This document shows positions 17,305 through 26,755 of a DNA stretch of 64,000 nucleotides, one piece after another. This stretch comes from Burkholderiaceae bacterium. Its GTDB lineage: Bacteria > Pseudomonadota > Gammaproteobacteria > Burkholderiales > Burkholderiaceae_F. How positions within the stretch are numbered: the first letter of the stretch is position 1; every line of letters starts with the position of its first letter. The DNA is taken from NCBI GenBank assembly GCA_022843955.1, contig JALHMQ010000008.1:120417-184416 (forward strand), written 5' to 3'. Position numbers and translations under genes: made by a program. Below the pieces are notes generated by a model. The model did not search any database, had not been told where the DNA came from, and saw only the letters and a program-made list of their open reading frames with translations.

Positions 17305-18735
17305 ATGAGCCAAGCGAAATCGCTTACCTACGATTACGGCGTGATCCGCGCGTTCTCGGTGATGACCGTGATCTGGGGCATCGTCGGCATGCTGGTCGGG
17401 GTGGTGATCGCCGCCCAGATGGCGTGGCCGGCACTGAATTTCGACATCGCTTGGCTGAGCTTTGGCCGGTTGCGCCCGCTGCACACCAACGCCGTGATCT
17501 TCGCGTTCGGCGGCTGTGCGCTGTTTGCCACCAGCTATTACATCGTGCAGCGCACGTGCCAGACAAGTTTGTTCCTGCCGAAGCTCGCCTGGTTCACCTT
17601 CTGGGGCTGGCAAGTCGTCATCCTGCTGGCGGCGATCACGCTGCCGCTGGGGCTCACCCAGGGCAAGGAGTACGCCGAGCTCGAGTGGCCGATCGATATC
17701 CTGATCGCGGTGGTGTGGGTCAGCTACGCGGTCGTGTTCTTCGGCACCATCGGCAAGCGCAACGTCAAGCACATCTATGTTGCCAACTGGTTCCTCGGCG
17801 CCTTCATCATCACCGTCGCGCTGCTGCACATCGTCAACTCGATGGCGATTCCGTGGTCGCTCACCAAATCGTATTCGGCCTACTCTGGCGCCCAGGACGC
17901 AATGATTCAGTGGTGGTACGGCCACAACGCGGTCGGCTTCTTCCTGACCGCGGGCTTCCTCGGGATGATGTACTACTTCATTCCGAAGGCGGCGGGTCGT
18001 CCGGTCTACTCGTACCGTCTGTCGGTGGTGCACTTCTGGGCCCTGATCTTCACCTACATGTGGGCCGGCCCGCACCACCTGCACTACACCGCGCTGCCCG
18101 ACTGGACGCAAACGCTCGGCATGCTGTTCTCGCTGATCCTGCTGGCTCCCTCCTGGGGCGGCATGATCAACGGCATCATGACGTTGAGCGGTGCCTGGTA
18201 CAAGCTGCGTGATGACCCGATCCTGAAGTTCCTCGTCGTGTCGCTGTCCTTCTACGGCATGAGCACCTTCGAGGGCCCGATGATGTCCATCAAGACCGTG
18301 AACGCGCTGTCGAAGTACACGGACTGGGGTATCGGCCATGTGCACTCCGGCGCGCTGGGCTGGGTGGGCATGATCTCCATTGGCTCGCTGTACTACCTGA
18401 TCCCGCGTCTTTATGGCCGCACCGAGATGTTCAACATGCGCGCGGTCACGCTGCACTTCTGGATCGCCACCATCGGCATCGTGCTGTACATCGCGGCGAT
18501 GTGGATCGCCGGCGTGATGCAAGGCCTGATGTGGCGCGCGGTGAACGAGGACGGCACGCTCACCTACGCCTTCATCGACAGCATCAAGGCGACTTTCCCG
18601 TTCTACGTGATTCGATTGATCGGCGGCACGTTGTACCTGGCCGGCATGTTCCTGATGCTGTGGAACGTGTTCAAGACGATTGGTGCCGGCAAGGCCGTGT
18701 CCGACCCGGTGCCAGCGGCCCTGGCCCACGCCTGA
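17305..18735 (+). CDS. ccoN: cbb3-type cytochrome c oxidase subunit I, CcoN
   Basis: The catalytic subunit (476 aa, about 12 helices) of the high-affinity cbb3 oxidase, which reduces O2 to water while pumping protons. Haem and copper ligands are visible: [14 protein letters not shown] (low-spin haem b), [11 protein letters not shown] (CuB His and its cross-link region), [10 protein letters not shown] (CuB His pair) and [13 protein letters not shown] (haem ligands). I chose the ATG at 17305, with GAGGA seven bases upstream and the standard CcoN start. Transcription is probably FNR-controlled. Confidence 0.97.
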   Translation: MSQAKSLTYDYGVIRAFSVMTVIWGIVGMLVGVVIAAQMAWPALNFDIAWLSFGRLRPLHTNAVIFAFGGCALFATSYYIVQRTCQTSLFLPKLAWFTFWGWQVVILLAAITLPLGLTQGKEYAELEWPIDILIAVVWVSYAVVFFGTIGKRNVKHIYVANWFLGAFIITVALLHIVNSMAIPWSLTKSYSAYSGAQDAMIQWWYGHNAVGFFLTAGFLGMMYYFIPKAAGRPVYSYRLSVVHFWALIFTYMWAGPHHLHYTALPDWTQTLGMLFSLILLAPSWGGMINGIMTLSGAWYKLRDDPILKFLVVSLSFYGMSTFEGPMMSIKTVNALSKYTDWGIGHVHSGALGWVGMISIGSLYYLIPRLYGRTEMFNMRAVTLHFWIATIGIVLYIAAMWIAGVMQGLMWRAVNEDGTLTYAFIDSIKATFPFYVIRLIGGTLYLAGMFLMLWNVFKTIGAGKAVSDPVPAALAHA

Positions 18736-18762
18736 TGCTGATGAAGAACTGAGGATCGATCC

Positions 18763-19377
18763 ATGAAACTGAATCACGACTTCATCGAGCAGAACTCCTG
18801 GCTGATGATCATCCTGATCGTGCTGGTGGTGGCGATCGGCGGCCTGGTCGAGATCGTGCCGCTGTACTTCCAGCGCCAGACGACGGAGCCGGTGGCGGGC
18901 GTCAAGCCCTATGAGCCGCTGCGCCTGGTCGGTCGCGATGTCTACATCCGCGAAGGTTGCTACAACTGTCATTCGCAGATGATCCGTCCCTTCCGTGCGG
19001 AAACGCTGCGCTACGGTCATTACTCGGTGGCTGGTGAGTCGGTGTACGACCACCCGTTCCAGTGGGGCAGCAAGCGCACCGGTCCGGATCTGGCGCGGGT
19101 TGGCGGTCGCTACTCGGACGAGTGGCATCGCATTCATTTCATGAACCCGCGTGACGTCGTGCCCGAGTCCAACATGCCGGCGTACCCGTGGCTCGCGAAA
19201 AACAGCGTCGAGGGCGAGAACGTGCAAGCTCGGATGCGCGCGCTGCGCACCGTCGGCGTGCCCTATACGGATGCCGAGATCGCCGCCGCACCCGAAGCGC
19301 TCAAGGGCAAGACCGAGATGGACGCGATGATCGCGTACCTGCAGGGTCTAGGCGTGCAACTTCGCAACGTTCGTTAG
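18763..19377 (+). CDS. ccoO: cbb3-type cytochrome c oxidase subunit II, CcoO
   Basis: A 204-aa mono-haem cytochrome c anchored by one N-terminal helix ([20 protein letters not shown]). It passes electrons from CcoP to CcoN. The haem site is C66-Y-N-C-H70 within [18 protein letters not shown], and the family's methionine-containing SNMPAYPWL follows. Spacing to ccoN is 27 bp, with GAGG before the start. Length is normal for Burkholderiales CcoO. Confidence 0.97.
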   Translation: MKLNHDFIEQNSWLMIILIVLVVAIGGLVEIVPLYFQRQTTEPVAGVKPYEPLRLVGRDVYIREGCYNCHSQMIRPFRAETLRYGHYSVAGESVYDHPFQWGSKRTGPDLARVGGRYSDEWHRIHFMNPRDVVPESNMPAYPWLAKNSVEGENVQARMRALRTVGVPYTDAEIAAAPEALKGKTEMDAMIAYLQGLGVQLRNVR

Positions 19378-19386
19378 GGAGCCGCG

Positions 19387-19566
19387 ATGGAAATCAACGA
19401 CATGCGGTCGGTGATCACGCTGCTGGCGTTCATCGCGTTCATTGGCATCGTGCTCTGGGCCTACCACGGCAAGAGCAGGCGCGGTTTCGACGAGGCAGCG
19501 CAGATTCCGTTCGCGGACGATGACCTGGAGCCGGTCGACCCGCGCAGTCCGGCGCGGCGCAAATAA
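19387..19566 (+). CDS. ccoQ: cbb3-type oxidase small subunit CcoQ (FixQ)
   Basis: A 59-aa frame between ccoO and ccoP, nine bases after the ccoO stop. One membrane helix (VITLLAFIAFIGIVLWAY) is followed by a charged tail with RRGFDEAAQIPFADDD, the usual CcoQ layout. CcoQ stabilises the complex and its interaction with CcoP. It is shorter than the cut-off used by many gene callers but has a clear position and pattern. Confidence 0.9.
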   Translation: MEINDMRSVITLLAFIAFIGIVLWAYHGKSRRGFDEAAQIPFADDDLEPVDPRSPARRK

Positions 19567-19585
19567 CTCGGGGCAGGAGCGAACG

Positions 19586-20581
19586 ATGACTGATTTCACG
19601 AGCATCTTCTGGGATTACTACGTCGCCATCATCACGCTGGTGTCGGTGCTGGGCTGCGCAGTGTTCCTCTGGTCGCAGAGTGAACGGCGCGCCAAGGTCA
19701 GTAGCGGCCCGGATCCCGACACGACTGGCCACGTATGGGATGGCGATCTGCAGGAGTTTCACAATCCCCTGCCGCGCTGGTGGATGTGGTTGTTCTACCT
19801 CACGGTCGCTTTCTCCGTGGTCTACCTGATCCTGTTCCCTGGTCTCGGCACGCAGTTCAAGGGCCTGCTGAAGTGGACATCGACCGGGCAGCACGCTGCG
19901 GAAGTCAAGGCTGCCGAGGCGAAGTTCGGGCCGATGCTCGCTGCGTACCTGAAGCAACCGGTCGAGAAGATCGCGTTCGAGCCGCGTGCGCGGCAAATGG
20001 GCGAGCGGATCTTCCTCAACAACTGCTCGCAGTGCCATGGTTCCGATGCGCGCGGAGCGCGTGGTTTTCCGAATCTGGCGGATAACGAGTGGACGTGGGG
20101 TGGATCCGCGGAAGCAGTCAAGACTTCGATCATCAGCGGCCGGCTGGGCGCCATGCCGCCGATGTCGGCGGCAGTGGGGGGAGCGGACGACGTGACCGAC
20201 ATGGCGCACTACGTCTTGTCGCTGTCGGGTTCGGCGCACGACTCGGTGCGTGCGGCCCGCGCCCAGCCGAAGTTCGTGGTCTGCGCGGCATGTCATGGAC
20301 CGGAGGCGAAGGGCAACCCGGCCTTGGGAGCGCCTGACCTGACCAACCGCATCTGGCTGTATGGCGGCAGCATCGCCGCCATCAGCGAGACGATCACCAA
20401 GGGTCGCCAGGGCGTGATGCCGGCATGGAAAGGCATCCTCTCCGAAGCCGAGGTGCATCTGGTCTCTGGCTACGTGTATTCGCTTGCCAATCAGCCCGGC
20501 GCTGCCCCGGCTGCCGCCCCGGCGCCCGTACCTGTGGCCGCTCCGGCTGAAGCGCCAGCGGCGCCACCCGCGAAAAAGTAG
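19586..20581 (+). CDS. ccoP: cbb3-type cytochrome c oxidase subunit III, CcoP
   Basis: A 331-aa di-haem cytochrome c, the electron entry point of cbb3 oxidase. Two N-terminal membrane segments are visible (YYVAIITLVSVLGCAVFLW and WWMWLFYLTVAFSVVYLIL). The haem motifs are C147-SQ-C-H151 and C233-AA-C-H237. A proline/alanine-rich low-complexity tail ends the protein. I chose the ATG at 19586, with GGAG upstream. It is the last gene before a strong terminator. Confidence 0.96.
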   Translation: MTDFTSIFWDYYVAIITLVSVLGCAVFLWSQSERRAKVSSGPDPDTTGHVWDGDLQEFHNPLPRWWMWLFYLTVAFSVVYLILFPGLGTQFKGLLKWTSTGQHAAEVKAAEAKFGPMLAAYLKQPVEKIAFEPRARQMGERIFLNNCSQCHGSDARGARGFPNLADNEWTWGGSAEAVKTSIISGRLGAMPPMSAAVGGADDVTDMAHYVLSLSGSAHDSVRAARAQPKFVVCAACHGPEAKGNPALGAPDLTNRIWLYGGSIAAISETITKGRQGVMPAWKGILSEAEVHLVSGYVYSLANQPGAAPAAAPAPVPVAAPAEAPAAPPAKK

Positions 20582-20621
20582 TCCGACGCAACAGCCGCTG
20601 CTGCGGCGAGCACCATCTGGC

Positions 20622-20653
20622 GACGGGTCGCTCCCAGCAAGGAGCGGCCCGTC
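20622..20653 (+). terminator. Terminator after ccoP
   Basis: A 13-bp stem with one G-T wobble (20622-20634 with 20641-20653) and a six-base loop is followed by a pyrimidine tract CTTCC. It separates the ccoNOQP transcript from ccoG, implying that ccoG has its own promoter. Confidence 0.75.
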
Positions 20654-20713
20654 TTCCTTCGGGCGCGGCAATGTGACGGTGCTCGCATCCGCCTCGCGTC
20701 AACTCGTATCCGT

Positions 20714-20727
20714 TTGATCCATGCCAA
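20714..20727 (+). promoter_or_regulatory. Candidate FNR box upstream of ccoG
   Basis: TTGAT-CCAT-GCCAA matches eight of ten FNR positions, with a perfect left arm. It lies 103 bp before the ccoG ATG and beyond the ccoP terminator. This is weaker than the other boxes in the window. Confidence 0.5.
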
Positions 20728-20829
20728 GCAAACGTTCGGCCGCCTCTGCGAGAGTCCACGTGTGATACGGGTTGCGTTACACGTTCGCTGTGCTGCTCCT
20801 GGCGCGGCACCATCAAGGCAATTGCGCTC

Positions 20830-22320
20830 ATGAACTCCGTTGTCGATCCGCAAGTCACCGAGGCTGCGCGTCCCGCGGCGGGCGCGACGGTGATTCCGAT
20901 CCAGCCAGTGGCCGAAGACGCGGTCGAAAGTTTGTACGCCAAGCGCAAGGAAATCTATCCCCGCGCCAAGATCGGCGACACGCTCGGGCTGTTCCAACGC
21001 TGGCGCTGGGCCACGGTCTGGATCACTCAGCTCGTCTTCTATGGCCTGCCGTGGCTGGTATGGAACGACAGGCAGGCGGTGCTGTTCGACCTGGCGGCGC
21101 GCAAGTTCTACATCTTCAGCCTGGTGCTCTGGCCGCAGGACATCATCTACCTTACTGCGCTGCTGATCATCGCTGCGCTCTCGCTGTTCCTGTTCACGGC
21201 GGTCGGCGGGCGGTTGTGGTGTGGCTATGCCTGTCCGCAGACCGTGTACACGGAACTGTTCATGTGGATCGAGCGGCGCATCGAGGGTGACCGTGCCAAG
21301 CGCATGGCACTGGACAAGGCGCCCTGGGGGCTGAGCAAGGCGGCCAGAAAATTCGGCAAGCATGCGGTGTGGATTGCCCTGGCGCTTTGGACCGGATTCA
21401 CCTTCGTCGGCTTCTTCACGCCGATTCGGGAACTAGGCGCTGAGATCTTGGCGCTGGCGATCGGCGGCTGGTCGTTGTTCTGGGTGCTGTTCTATGGCTT
21501 CGCCACCTATGGCAATGCCGGCTGGATGCGCGAGCAGGTGTGCAAGTACATGTGCCCGTACGCGCGTTTTCAGAGCGCGATGTTCGACAAGGACACACTG
21601 ATCATCACCTACGACACCGAGCGCGGTGAGCCGCGCGGCAAGGGCAGCAAGAGCAAGGACCGCCCTCAGGGGCTGGGCGATTGTGTCGACTGCAACCTGT
21701 GCGTGCAGGTGTGTCCCACCGGCATCGACATCCGCAACGGACTGCAGTACGAATGCATCGGCTGCGCCGCATGCATCGATGCCTGCGATCATGTGATGGA
21801 TAAGGCCGGACTGCCGAAGGGCCTGGTCCGCTATGCGACGACCAACTCGCTCACGCAGCACTTCAGCACCGACGGCCTTATCAAGCGCGTGTTCCGGCCG
21901 CGGGTGATCGTGTACACGACGATCCTGCTGTCGGTCGTTGCTGCGCTGGCAACGGCCGTTTACCTGCGCGTGCCGCTGAAGGTCGACGTGATCCGCGACC
22001 GCGCCACGCTGGCGCGCGAGGTGATCGACGATCGCGGTGCCGCATTGGTCGAGAATGTTTACCGCCTGCAGGTGATGAACACGACCGAACAGGGTCGCAC
22101 CTATACGGTGCGGGTCAGCGGTGTTGCCGGGCTGGTTGTGGCAAGCGAACAGACCTTCGAAGTTCCGCCCGCCAGCACCAAGTCAATACCCTTGCGGGTG
22201 CAGGCACCGGCCGACGGTGTGCCGCCAGGGTCACATCGCATCGCCATCGATATCCAGGCGAAAGACGACCCGGCAATCAAGGTCCATGAGGCCACCACCT
22301 TCCTGGGACTGCGTCCGTGA
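20830..22320 (+). CDS. ccoG: cbb3 oxidase accessory protein CcoG (RdxA/FixG), copper reductase
   Basis: A 496-aa inner-membrane iron-sulfur protein that reduces Cu(II) to Cu(I) for CcoI-dependent cbb3 assembly. It has about five membrane helices, the motif GRLWCGYACPQTVYTELFMW, and two 4Fe-4S clusters in CVDCNLCVQVCPTGIDI and CIGCAACIDACDHVMD. The C-terminus is a periplasmic Ig-like FixG domain. Length and motif order are standard. ccoH follows, with about 30 bp between this stop and the start I chose. Confidence 0.95.
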   Translation: MNSVVDPQVTEAARPAAGATVIPIQPVAEDAVESLYAKRKEIYPRAKIGDTLGLFQRWRWATVWITQLVFYGLPWLVWNDRQAVLFDLAARKFYIFSLVLWPQDIIYLTALLIIAALSLFLFTAVGGRLWCGYACPQTVYTELFMWIERRIEGDRAKRMALDKAPWGLSKAARKFGKHAVWIALALWTGFTFVGFFTPIRELGAEILALAIGGWSLFWVLFYGFATYGNAGWMREQVCKYMCPYARFQSAMFDKDTLIITYDTERGEPRGKGSKSKDRPQGLGDCVDCNLCVQVCPTGIDIRNGLQYECIGCAACIDACDHVMDKAGLPKGLVRYATTNSLTQHFSTDGLIKRVFRPRVIVYTTILLSVVAALATAVYLRVPLKVDVIRDRATLAREVIDDRGAALVENVYRLQVMNTTEQGRTYTVRVSGVAGLVVASEQTFEVPPASTKSIPLRVQAPADGVPPGSHRIAIDIQAKDDPAIKVHEATTFLGLRP

Positions 22321-22352
22321 TGAACGACCGCAGCCTATCCACTGGAGCACGC

Positions 22353-22901
22353 ATGAACACAGTGACCGTCGAAGACACCACGCCCTGGTATCGGCAGAAG
22401 TGGCCCTGGCTCCTCATGGTGCCGCCGGTCTCGGCGATCGTCGGCTGCACCATCACGATCACCCTGGCGATCCTCAGTGCCGACGGCATGGTGACCGCTG
22501 ACTACTACAAGCGCGGTCTGGCGATCAACGAACAGTTGGCGCGATCACAGTTCGCTCACAAGGTCGGCCTGCAGGCAGAAATCTCAGTGCGCGGTGTTGC
22601 CACCGGTGACGATGTTAAGGTGCAGTTGCGCGCCGATCAGGTCTTGCCGGCGGAGGCGACCCTCAAGTTGCGGCTGGTTCACCCTGGGCGAGATGGTTCG
22701 GATCGACAGGTGATCCTGGCTCGTACTGCCGTGCATGACGATGGGCGCGTTGTCGTCTTCAGCGGGCAGTGGGGCGAGGTCGAACCGCTGGGCAGCGTGG
22801 TGAACTGGCGGCTCGTGCTGGAAGCGCGCGACTGGCGCCTCGACGGAGACGGCTCGATGATCGGTCAGGGCAAGCCGATCAGGATCGACGCCGTTAGCTG
22901 A
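22353..22901 (+). CDS. ccoH: FixH-family cbb3 assembly protein CcoH
   Basis: A 182-aa FixH-type protein that associates with CcoN/CcoO during cbb3 assembly. It has one N-terminal helix (WPWLLMVPPVSAIVGCTITI), then DGMVTADYYKRGLAINEQL, the family hallmark, and a periplasmic beta-rich domain. Starts at 22317/22320 overlap the ccoG stop, but the ATG at 22353 has a TGGAG site six bases upstream and the usual family N-terminus, so I prefer it. Confidence 0.88.
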   Translation: MNTVTVEDTTPWYRQKWPWLLMVPPVSAIVGCTITITLAILSADGMVTADYYKRGLAINEQLARSQFAHKVGLQAEISVRGVATGDDVKVQLRADQVLPAEATLKLRLVHPGRDGSDRQVILARTAVHDDGRVVVFSGQWGEVEPLGSVVNWRLVLEARDWRLDGDGSMIGQGKPIRIDAVS

Positions 22902-22956
22902 CGCATCCGCCCGCCGGCAATACGAGGCCGTGCCGAACATGGCCCAGGAGACATCG

Positions 22957-23265
22957 ATGTCATCAAATCTCGCGCAGCGCATCTTGTGGGTGCTCTGGCC
23001 ATCGTTCCTGGTAGCCGCCGTGGCTGAACTGATCGTGTTTGCCGTCATCGACCCGCACGACCTGGCCGTGTTTGGCGTGCCCGTCGAGGCTGGCCGCATG
23101 TCGGTCTACGCCATTGGTTTCTTCTTCTTCTGGGCGATGACGTCCGCGGCAGGCGCGCTGACGGTCTTTCTGCAGAGATCGCCGTTCGAGGTCAATCGAT
23201 GTCCGCTGCCAGCGACCGATCGCCCGGAAGGCTGTCCCAAGCGCGAGGCTGAAGGCTGCACATGA
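22957..23265 (+). CDS. Small membrane protein with Cys-rich tail in the cbb3 locus
   Basis: A 102-aa protein with no function I can name. Two membrane helices (residues about 10-35 and 50-72) are followed by a short soluble tail with three cysteines spaced C-x10-C-x7-C. The ATG at 22957 has CAGGAG seven bases upstream. It lies between ccoH and the convergent fnr gene, presumably in the ccoGH transcript. The tail could bind copper or another metal for oxidase assembly; that is inference from location and cysteines only. Confidence 0.72.
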   Translation: MSSNLAQRILWVLWPSFLVAAVAELIVFAVIDPHDLAVFGVPVEAGRMSVYAIGFFFFWAMTSAAGALTVFLQRSPFEVNRCPLPATDRPEGCPKREAEGCT

Positions 23266-23357
23266 CCGCGGAGCAGCCGGCAGGGCGGTCGACGAGGGCT
23301 GAACGCTGAAGCGCGAGCAATGCGCCGCAGGCGGACGCATCCCGATCTGACGAACAC

Positions 23358-24113
23358 TCAGTCGGGTTGCGCCTCGCCCGCCGCCGCCGGGGCGCCGGAG
23401 ACGATTGCGCGCAGGCCATCGGTGCTGATGATGCGCACGTGCTTCTGGTTGACTTCGATCAGGTCATCGTGCGCGAAGCGCGACAGCACACGGCTGACGG
23501 TCTCAAGTTTGAGACCCAGAAAACTGCCGATCTCCGCCCGCGTCATGCGCAACACGAACTCCGTGCGGGAATAACCCCGCGCTTCGAAGCGCTGCGATAG
23601 GTTGAGAAGGAAAGCGGCCAGGCGCTCTTCCGCGTGCATGCTGCCCAGGAGCAACATCACGCCGTGCTCGCGCACGATTTCGCGACTCATGACCTTGTGG
23701 AAGTGATTGCGCAGGACCGGTACCGACCCGGCAACCTCTTCCAGGCGCTCGTACGGAATAACACAGACCTCGGTGTCCTCGAGCGCCACGGTGTCGCAGG
23801 AGTGCAGCTCGTTGCTGATGCCGTCCATGCCGACCAATTCTCCGGCCATATGGAAACCGGTGACCTGCTCGCGGCCATCGGTCGACATCACCGTGCTCTT
23901 GAGAAACCCCAGGCGAACCGCATAAAGCGACTCGAAACGATCACCAGCGCGAAACAACGATTCGCCGCGCTTGACGCGACGGCGCGTCGCCACCAACTCT
24001 TCGAGCTTTTCGATGTCCGTCAAGGACAGGCCCAGCGGCAGGCACAGTTCGCGAAGGTTGCAGTTCGAACATGCAACCTTCAAATGCGACACGGAAAAAC
24101 TCGGCGCGTTCAT
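23358..24113 (-). CDS. fnr: FNR-type oxygen-sensing transcriptional regulator
   Basis: A 251-aa Crp/Fnr-family activator of microaerobic and anaerobic genes. The N-terminal cysteines C15, C18 and C24 (ACSNCNLRELC) and a central cysteine in HSCDTV can ligate the oxygen-labile 4Fe-4S cluster. A cAMP-receptor-like beta-roll follows. The recognition helix LETVSRVLSRF keeps the Glu, Ser and Arg that read TTGAT half-sites. I chose the ATG at 24113, giving normal FNR length. It diverges from hemN with an FNR box between them, so autoregulation is likely. Confidence 0.93.
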   Translation of the reverse strand: MNAPSFSVSHLKVACSNCNLRELCLPLGLSLTDIEKLEELVATRRRVKRGESLFRAGDRFESLYAVRLGFLKSTVMSTDGREQVTGFHMAGELVGMDGISNELHSCDTVALEDTEVCVIPYERLEEVAGSVPVLRNHFHKVMSREIVREHGVMLLLGSMHAEERLAAFLLNLSQRFEARGYSRTEFVLRMTRAEIGSFLGLKLETVSRVLSRFAHDDLIEVNQKHVRIISTDGLRAIVSGAPAAAGEAQPD

Positions 24114-24227
24114 TTTCTTGGCCCTCTCGACCCGTCCAGACACTAAGAACACAACTGCGCGCGTTGTCCCTGGCCCTGCGCTGCTTGGCCGCAGCTTCTT
24201 GTAATTAGGGAGAGGTCGTCGGCCGAA

Positions 24228-24241
24228 TTGACTCTCATCAA
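24228..24241. promoter_or_regulatory. FNR box between fnr and hemN
   Basis: TTGAC-TCTC-ATCAA matches nine of ten FNR consensus positions. It is 97 bp before the hemN ATG. A class II site here predicts a -10 at about 24264-24269, and AATAAT (five of six) is at 24263-24268. The same box lies 115 bp from the fnr ATG. Confidence 0.8.
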
Positions 24242-24337
24242 CCTATCCCGCGCGAGCGTCGAAATAATACACGCGAGGACGTGCACCCATCGCCCATCCG
24301 TGGCACCGTGTGCGTTACACGCGAAGGGAATGTACTG

Positions 24338-25738
24338 ATGTTGATGTCCACCCGCAATGAGGTCGCGGTCCCCGATCCAGCGCTCCTGCAGCGCTTCGAT
24401 ATCCCCGGGCCGCGTTACACGTCGTATCCAACGGCGGACCGTTTCGTCGATGCGTTCGACGCTGAGGCTTTTGCCGGGTGGCTGGCCAAGCGCGGCGAAT
24501 CAGGCGGGCAGATTCCGCTGTCGCTCTACGTGCACTTGCCGTTCTGCAACACGGTCTGCTACTACTGCGCCTGCAACAAGGTCATCACCAAGGACCATGG
24601 GCGTACAGCGGAGTATCTGAAAGCGTTGGCGCGGGAAGTCGAGCTGATCGACAGCCGACTCACGGGACCGCGGCAGATCGAGCAGCTTCATTTTGGCGGC
24701 GGTACGCCGACGTTCCTGAGCAATGACGAACTGCGCCAGCTGATGGCGCTGCTTACTTCGCACTTTCCTCTGGCCCCGAAGGGCGAGTACAGCATCGAGG
24801 TGGACCCGCGTTCCACGCCGCCGGACAAGGTGGCTGCGCTGGGCGAACTGGGTTTCAACCGCATGTCGGTGGGTGTGCAGGACTTCGATCCCGAGGTGCA
24901 GGCGGCAGTCAACCGCCTGCAAAGCTTCGAGATGACCCAGGCGACGATCGAGGCCGCGCGCAGGGCCGACTTCAAGTCGGTCAACCTGGACCTGATCTAC
25001 GGGCTGCCCAAGCAGAACCGCGTCACCTTCGCGAAGACGCTCGACAAGGTGCTGCAGCTGAGTCCCGAGCGGATCGCGCTGTATCACTACGCCCATCTGC
25101 CCGAGCGCTTCAAGCCGCAACGTCGAATCGAGTCCGCCGACCTGCCATCGCCGCAGGAAAAGATGAGCATCATGCTCGATGCGATCCAGCGGCTGACCGA
25201 GGCAGGCTATCAGTACATCGGCATGGATCACTTCGCCAAGGGCGACGATGATCTCGCGCGCGCGCAGCAGCAGGGCCGCCTGCATCGCAACTTCCAGGGC
25301 TATTCGACGCGCCCCGATTGCGATCTGATCGGCTTGGGCGTATCGAGCATCAGCAAGATCGGCCCGACCTATTCGCAGAACGTGCGTGAGCTCGACGAGT
25401 ACTACGACCGTCTGAAGAACGGCATCCTGCCCACGGCGCGGGGCGTGCTGCTCGACATGGACGATCTGGTGCGGCGTGCGGTCATCATGGCGCTGATGTG
25501 CCACTTCGAGGTCAGCAAGGAAGCGATCGAACAGTCGCATCTGATCAAGTTTGATGAGTACTTCAAGCGGGAGGTGGCTGCGCTCAAGCCGTTCCAGGAC
25601 GAAGGATTGCTCGAGAACACCAAGGAGTGGATCAACGTGCTGCCGCGCGGCAAGCTTCTGATCCGCGCGATCGCCATGAGCTTCGACCGCTACCTGCGCA
25701 GTGACGAACGCATCCGCAAGTACAGCAAGATCGTTTAA
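24338..25738 (+). CDS. hemN: Oxygen-independent coproporphyrinogen III oxidase HemN
   Basis: A 466-aa radical-SAM enzyme that decarboxylates coproporphyrinogen III for haem synthesis without O2. The cluster cysteines are C70, C74 and C77 (FCNTVCYYCACNK), followed by HFGGGTPTFL and SIEVDPRSTPPDKV. The start at 24338 has GAAGGGAA upstream and gives the usual length. Placement beside fnr and the cbb3 genes fits haem supply for the oxidase under low oxygen. Confidence 0.95.
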   Translation: MLMSTRNEVAVPDPALLQRFDIPGPRYTSYPTADRFVDAFDAEAFAGWLAKRGESGGQIPLSLYVHLPFCNTVCYYCACNKVITKDHGRTAEYLKALAREVELIDSRLTGPRQIEQLHFGGGTPTFLSNDELRQLMALLTSHFPLAPKGEYSIEVDPRSTPPDKVAALGELGFNRMSVGVQDFDPEVQAAVNRLQSFEMTQATIEAARRADFKSVNLDLIYGLPKQNRVTFAKTLDKVLQLSPERIALYHYAHLPERFKPQRRIESADLPSPQEKMSIMLDAIQRLTEAGYQYIGMDHFAKGDDDLARAQQQGRLHRNFQGYSTRPDCDLIGLGVSSISKIGPTYSQNVRELDEYYDRLKNGILPTARGVLLDMDDLVRRAVIMALMCHFEVSKEAIEQSHLIKFDEYFKREVAALKPFQDEGLLENTKEWINVLPRGKLLIRAIAMSFDRYLRSDERIRKYSKIV

Positions 25739-25815
25739 GAGGCTGCCTGGCGCCATCGGTGTCGGGCGCTTGCTGCCGTTGTTCTTTGTCCTGACGCCCT
25801 GACGTCGGCGCCGCA

Positions 25816-26586
25816 GTGTTCGATCTTCCGACCTCACAGGCGCTGGCTGCCTTGCTGCTGTCGCTTTTCGGCGGCTTGCATTGCGCCGGCATGTGCGGCG
25901 GCTTCATCGGCGCGCTGCAGATGAATCGCCCGCGCGACGTCTCGGCGGCGCGCTTGGCGGTCGGTTATCACGCCGGACGCCTCACGAGCTATACGCTGGC
26001 GGGCACGTTGCTCGGCCTGATCGGTGGCGGTCTGTACGCGGCCGATGTGCTGCCGGTCCAGGTCGTGCTGCTCGTCGTCGGCAGCGTCATGTTGCTCGCG
26101 ATCGGCGCCACGATGTTTGGGCAGAACCGCTGGCTCAAGCGCATCGAACCGATCGGACTCGGCATCTGGCGCGTGGTCGGCCCTTGGGCGCGCAAGGTGT
26201 ATCCGCCTCGTTCCGCATCGCAGTCGTTCGTCGCGGGCCTGGCGTGGGGATGGATTCCCTGCGGCATGGTGTACGCCGCCTTGCCGCTGGCGCTGGTCGC
26301 GGGTGGCCCGTTGCAGGGAGCGATGGTAATGCTGGCGTTCGGCGTGGGCACGCTCCCCAACCTGCTGGTGGTCGACGCCGTGGCATCTCGGCCGGCACTG
26401 GTCGGTGCGCAGGGCGGTGCGACTGGCGCGGGTGTATTGGTGCAAGCGCGCACGTGGCTGCGGCCGCTGGCAGGCGCAACGATGATCGTGTTCGCCCTTT
26501 CGGGGCTTGCGCATGCGGCGCGCGTGGCGGGCGCGGACCATCCGAGCATCGCGGCGCTGGCGTCGATCTGCCATACGCCGCGCTGA
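25816..26586 (+). CDS. TauE/SafE- and DsbD-like membrane protein of the cbb3 locus
   Basis: A 256-aa polytopic membrane protein (about six helices) of the UreH/DsbD-2 group, commonly annotated as a sulfite exporter family protein. The first helix carries [16 protein letters not shown], a conserved Cys pair seen in copper- or thiol-related members, and a later helix carries [16 protein letters not shown]. It starts with GTG. Position after hemN in a cbb3 island suggests a role in copper or haem handling rather than sulfite export; the substrate is not known. Confidence 0.78.
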   Translation: MFDLPTSQALAALLLSLFGGLHCAGMCGGFIGALQMNRPRDVSAARLAVGYHAGRLTSYTLAGTLLGLIGGGLYAADVLPVQVVLLVVGSVMLLAIGATMFGQNRWLKRIEPIGLGIWRVVGPWARKVYPPRSASQSFVAGLAWGWIPCGMVYAALPLALVAGGPLQGAMVMLAFGVGTLPNLLVVDAVASRPALVGAQGGATGAGVLVQARTWLRPLAGATMIVFALSGLAHAARVAGADHPSIAALASICHTPR

Positions 26587-26755
26587 GAACGTACCTTCTG
26601 CTGCGCTCGACTGCGCTGCGTCCTGCGCTGGGACGCCGCCATGCCGCACAGCAGTGCGCATGGACCCCGCTGCTATCATGTTTCGCTCTGAAAAACCCAT
26701 GCGCGACGCGACTTTAGCGGCGGCGCGCGCTCACGCAATTGCTCCCACGGCAGCC

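Noticed and set aside
17269..19227. Long minus-strand open frame antisense to ccoN and ccoO
   Set aside because: It encodes a His/Arg/Asp-rich sequence with no domain and lies opposite genes with full protein-family motifs. Such frames are expected in GC-rich DNA.
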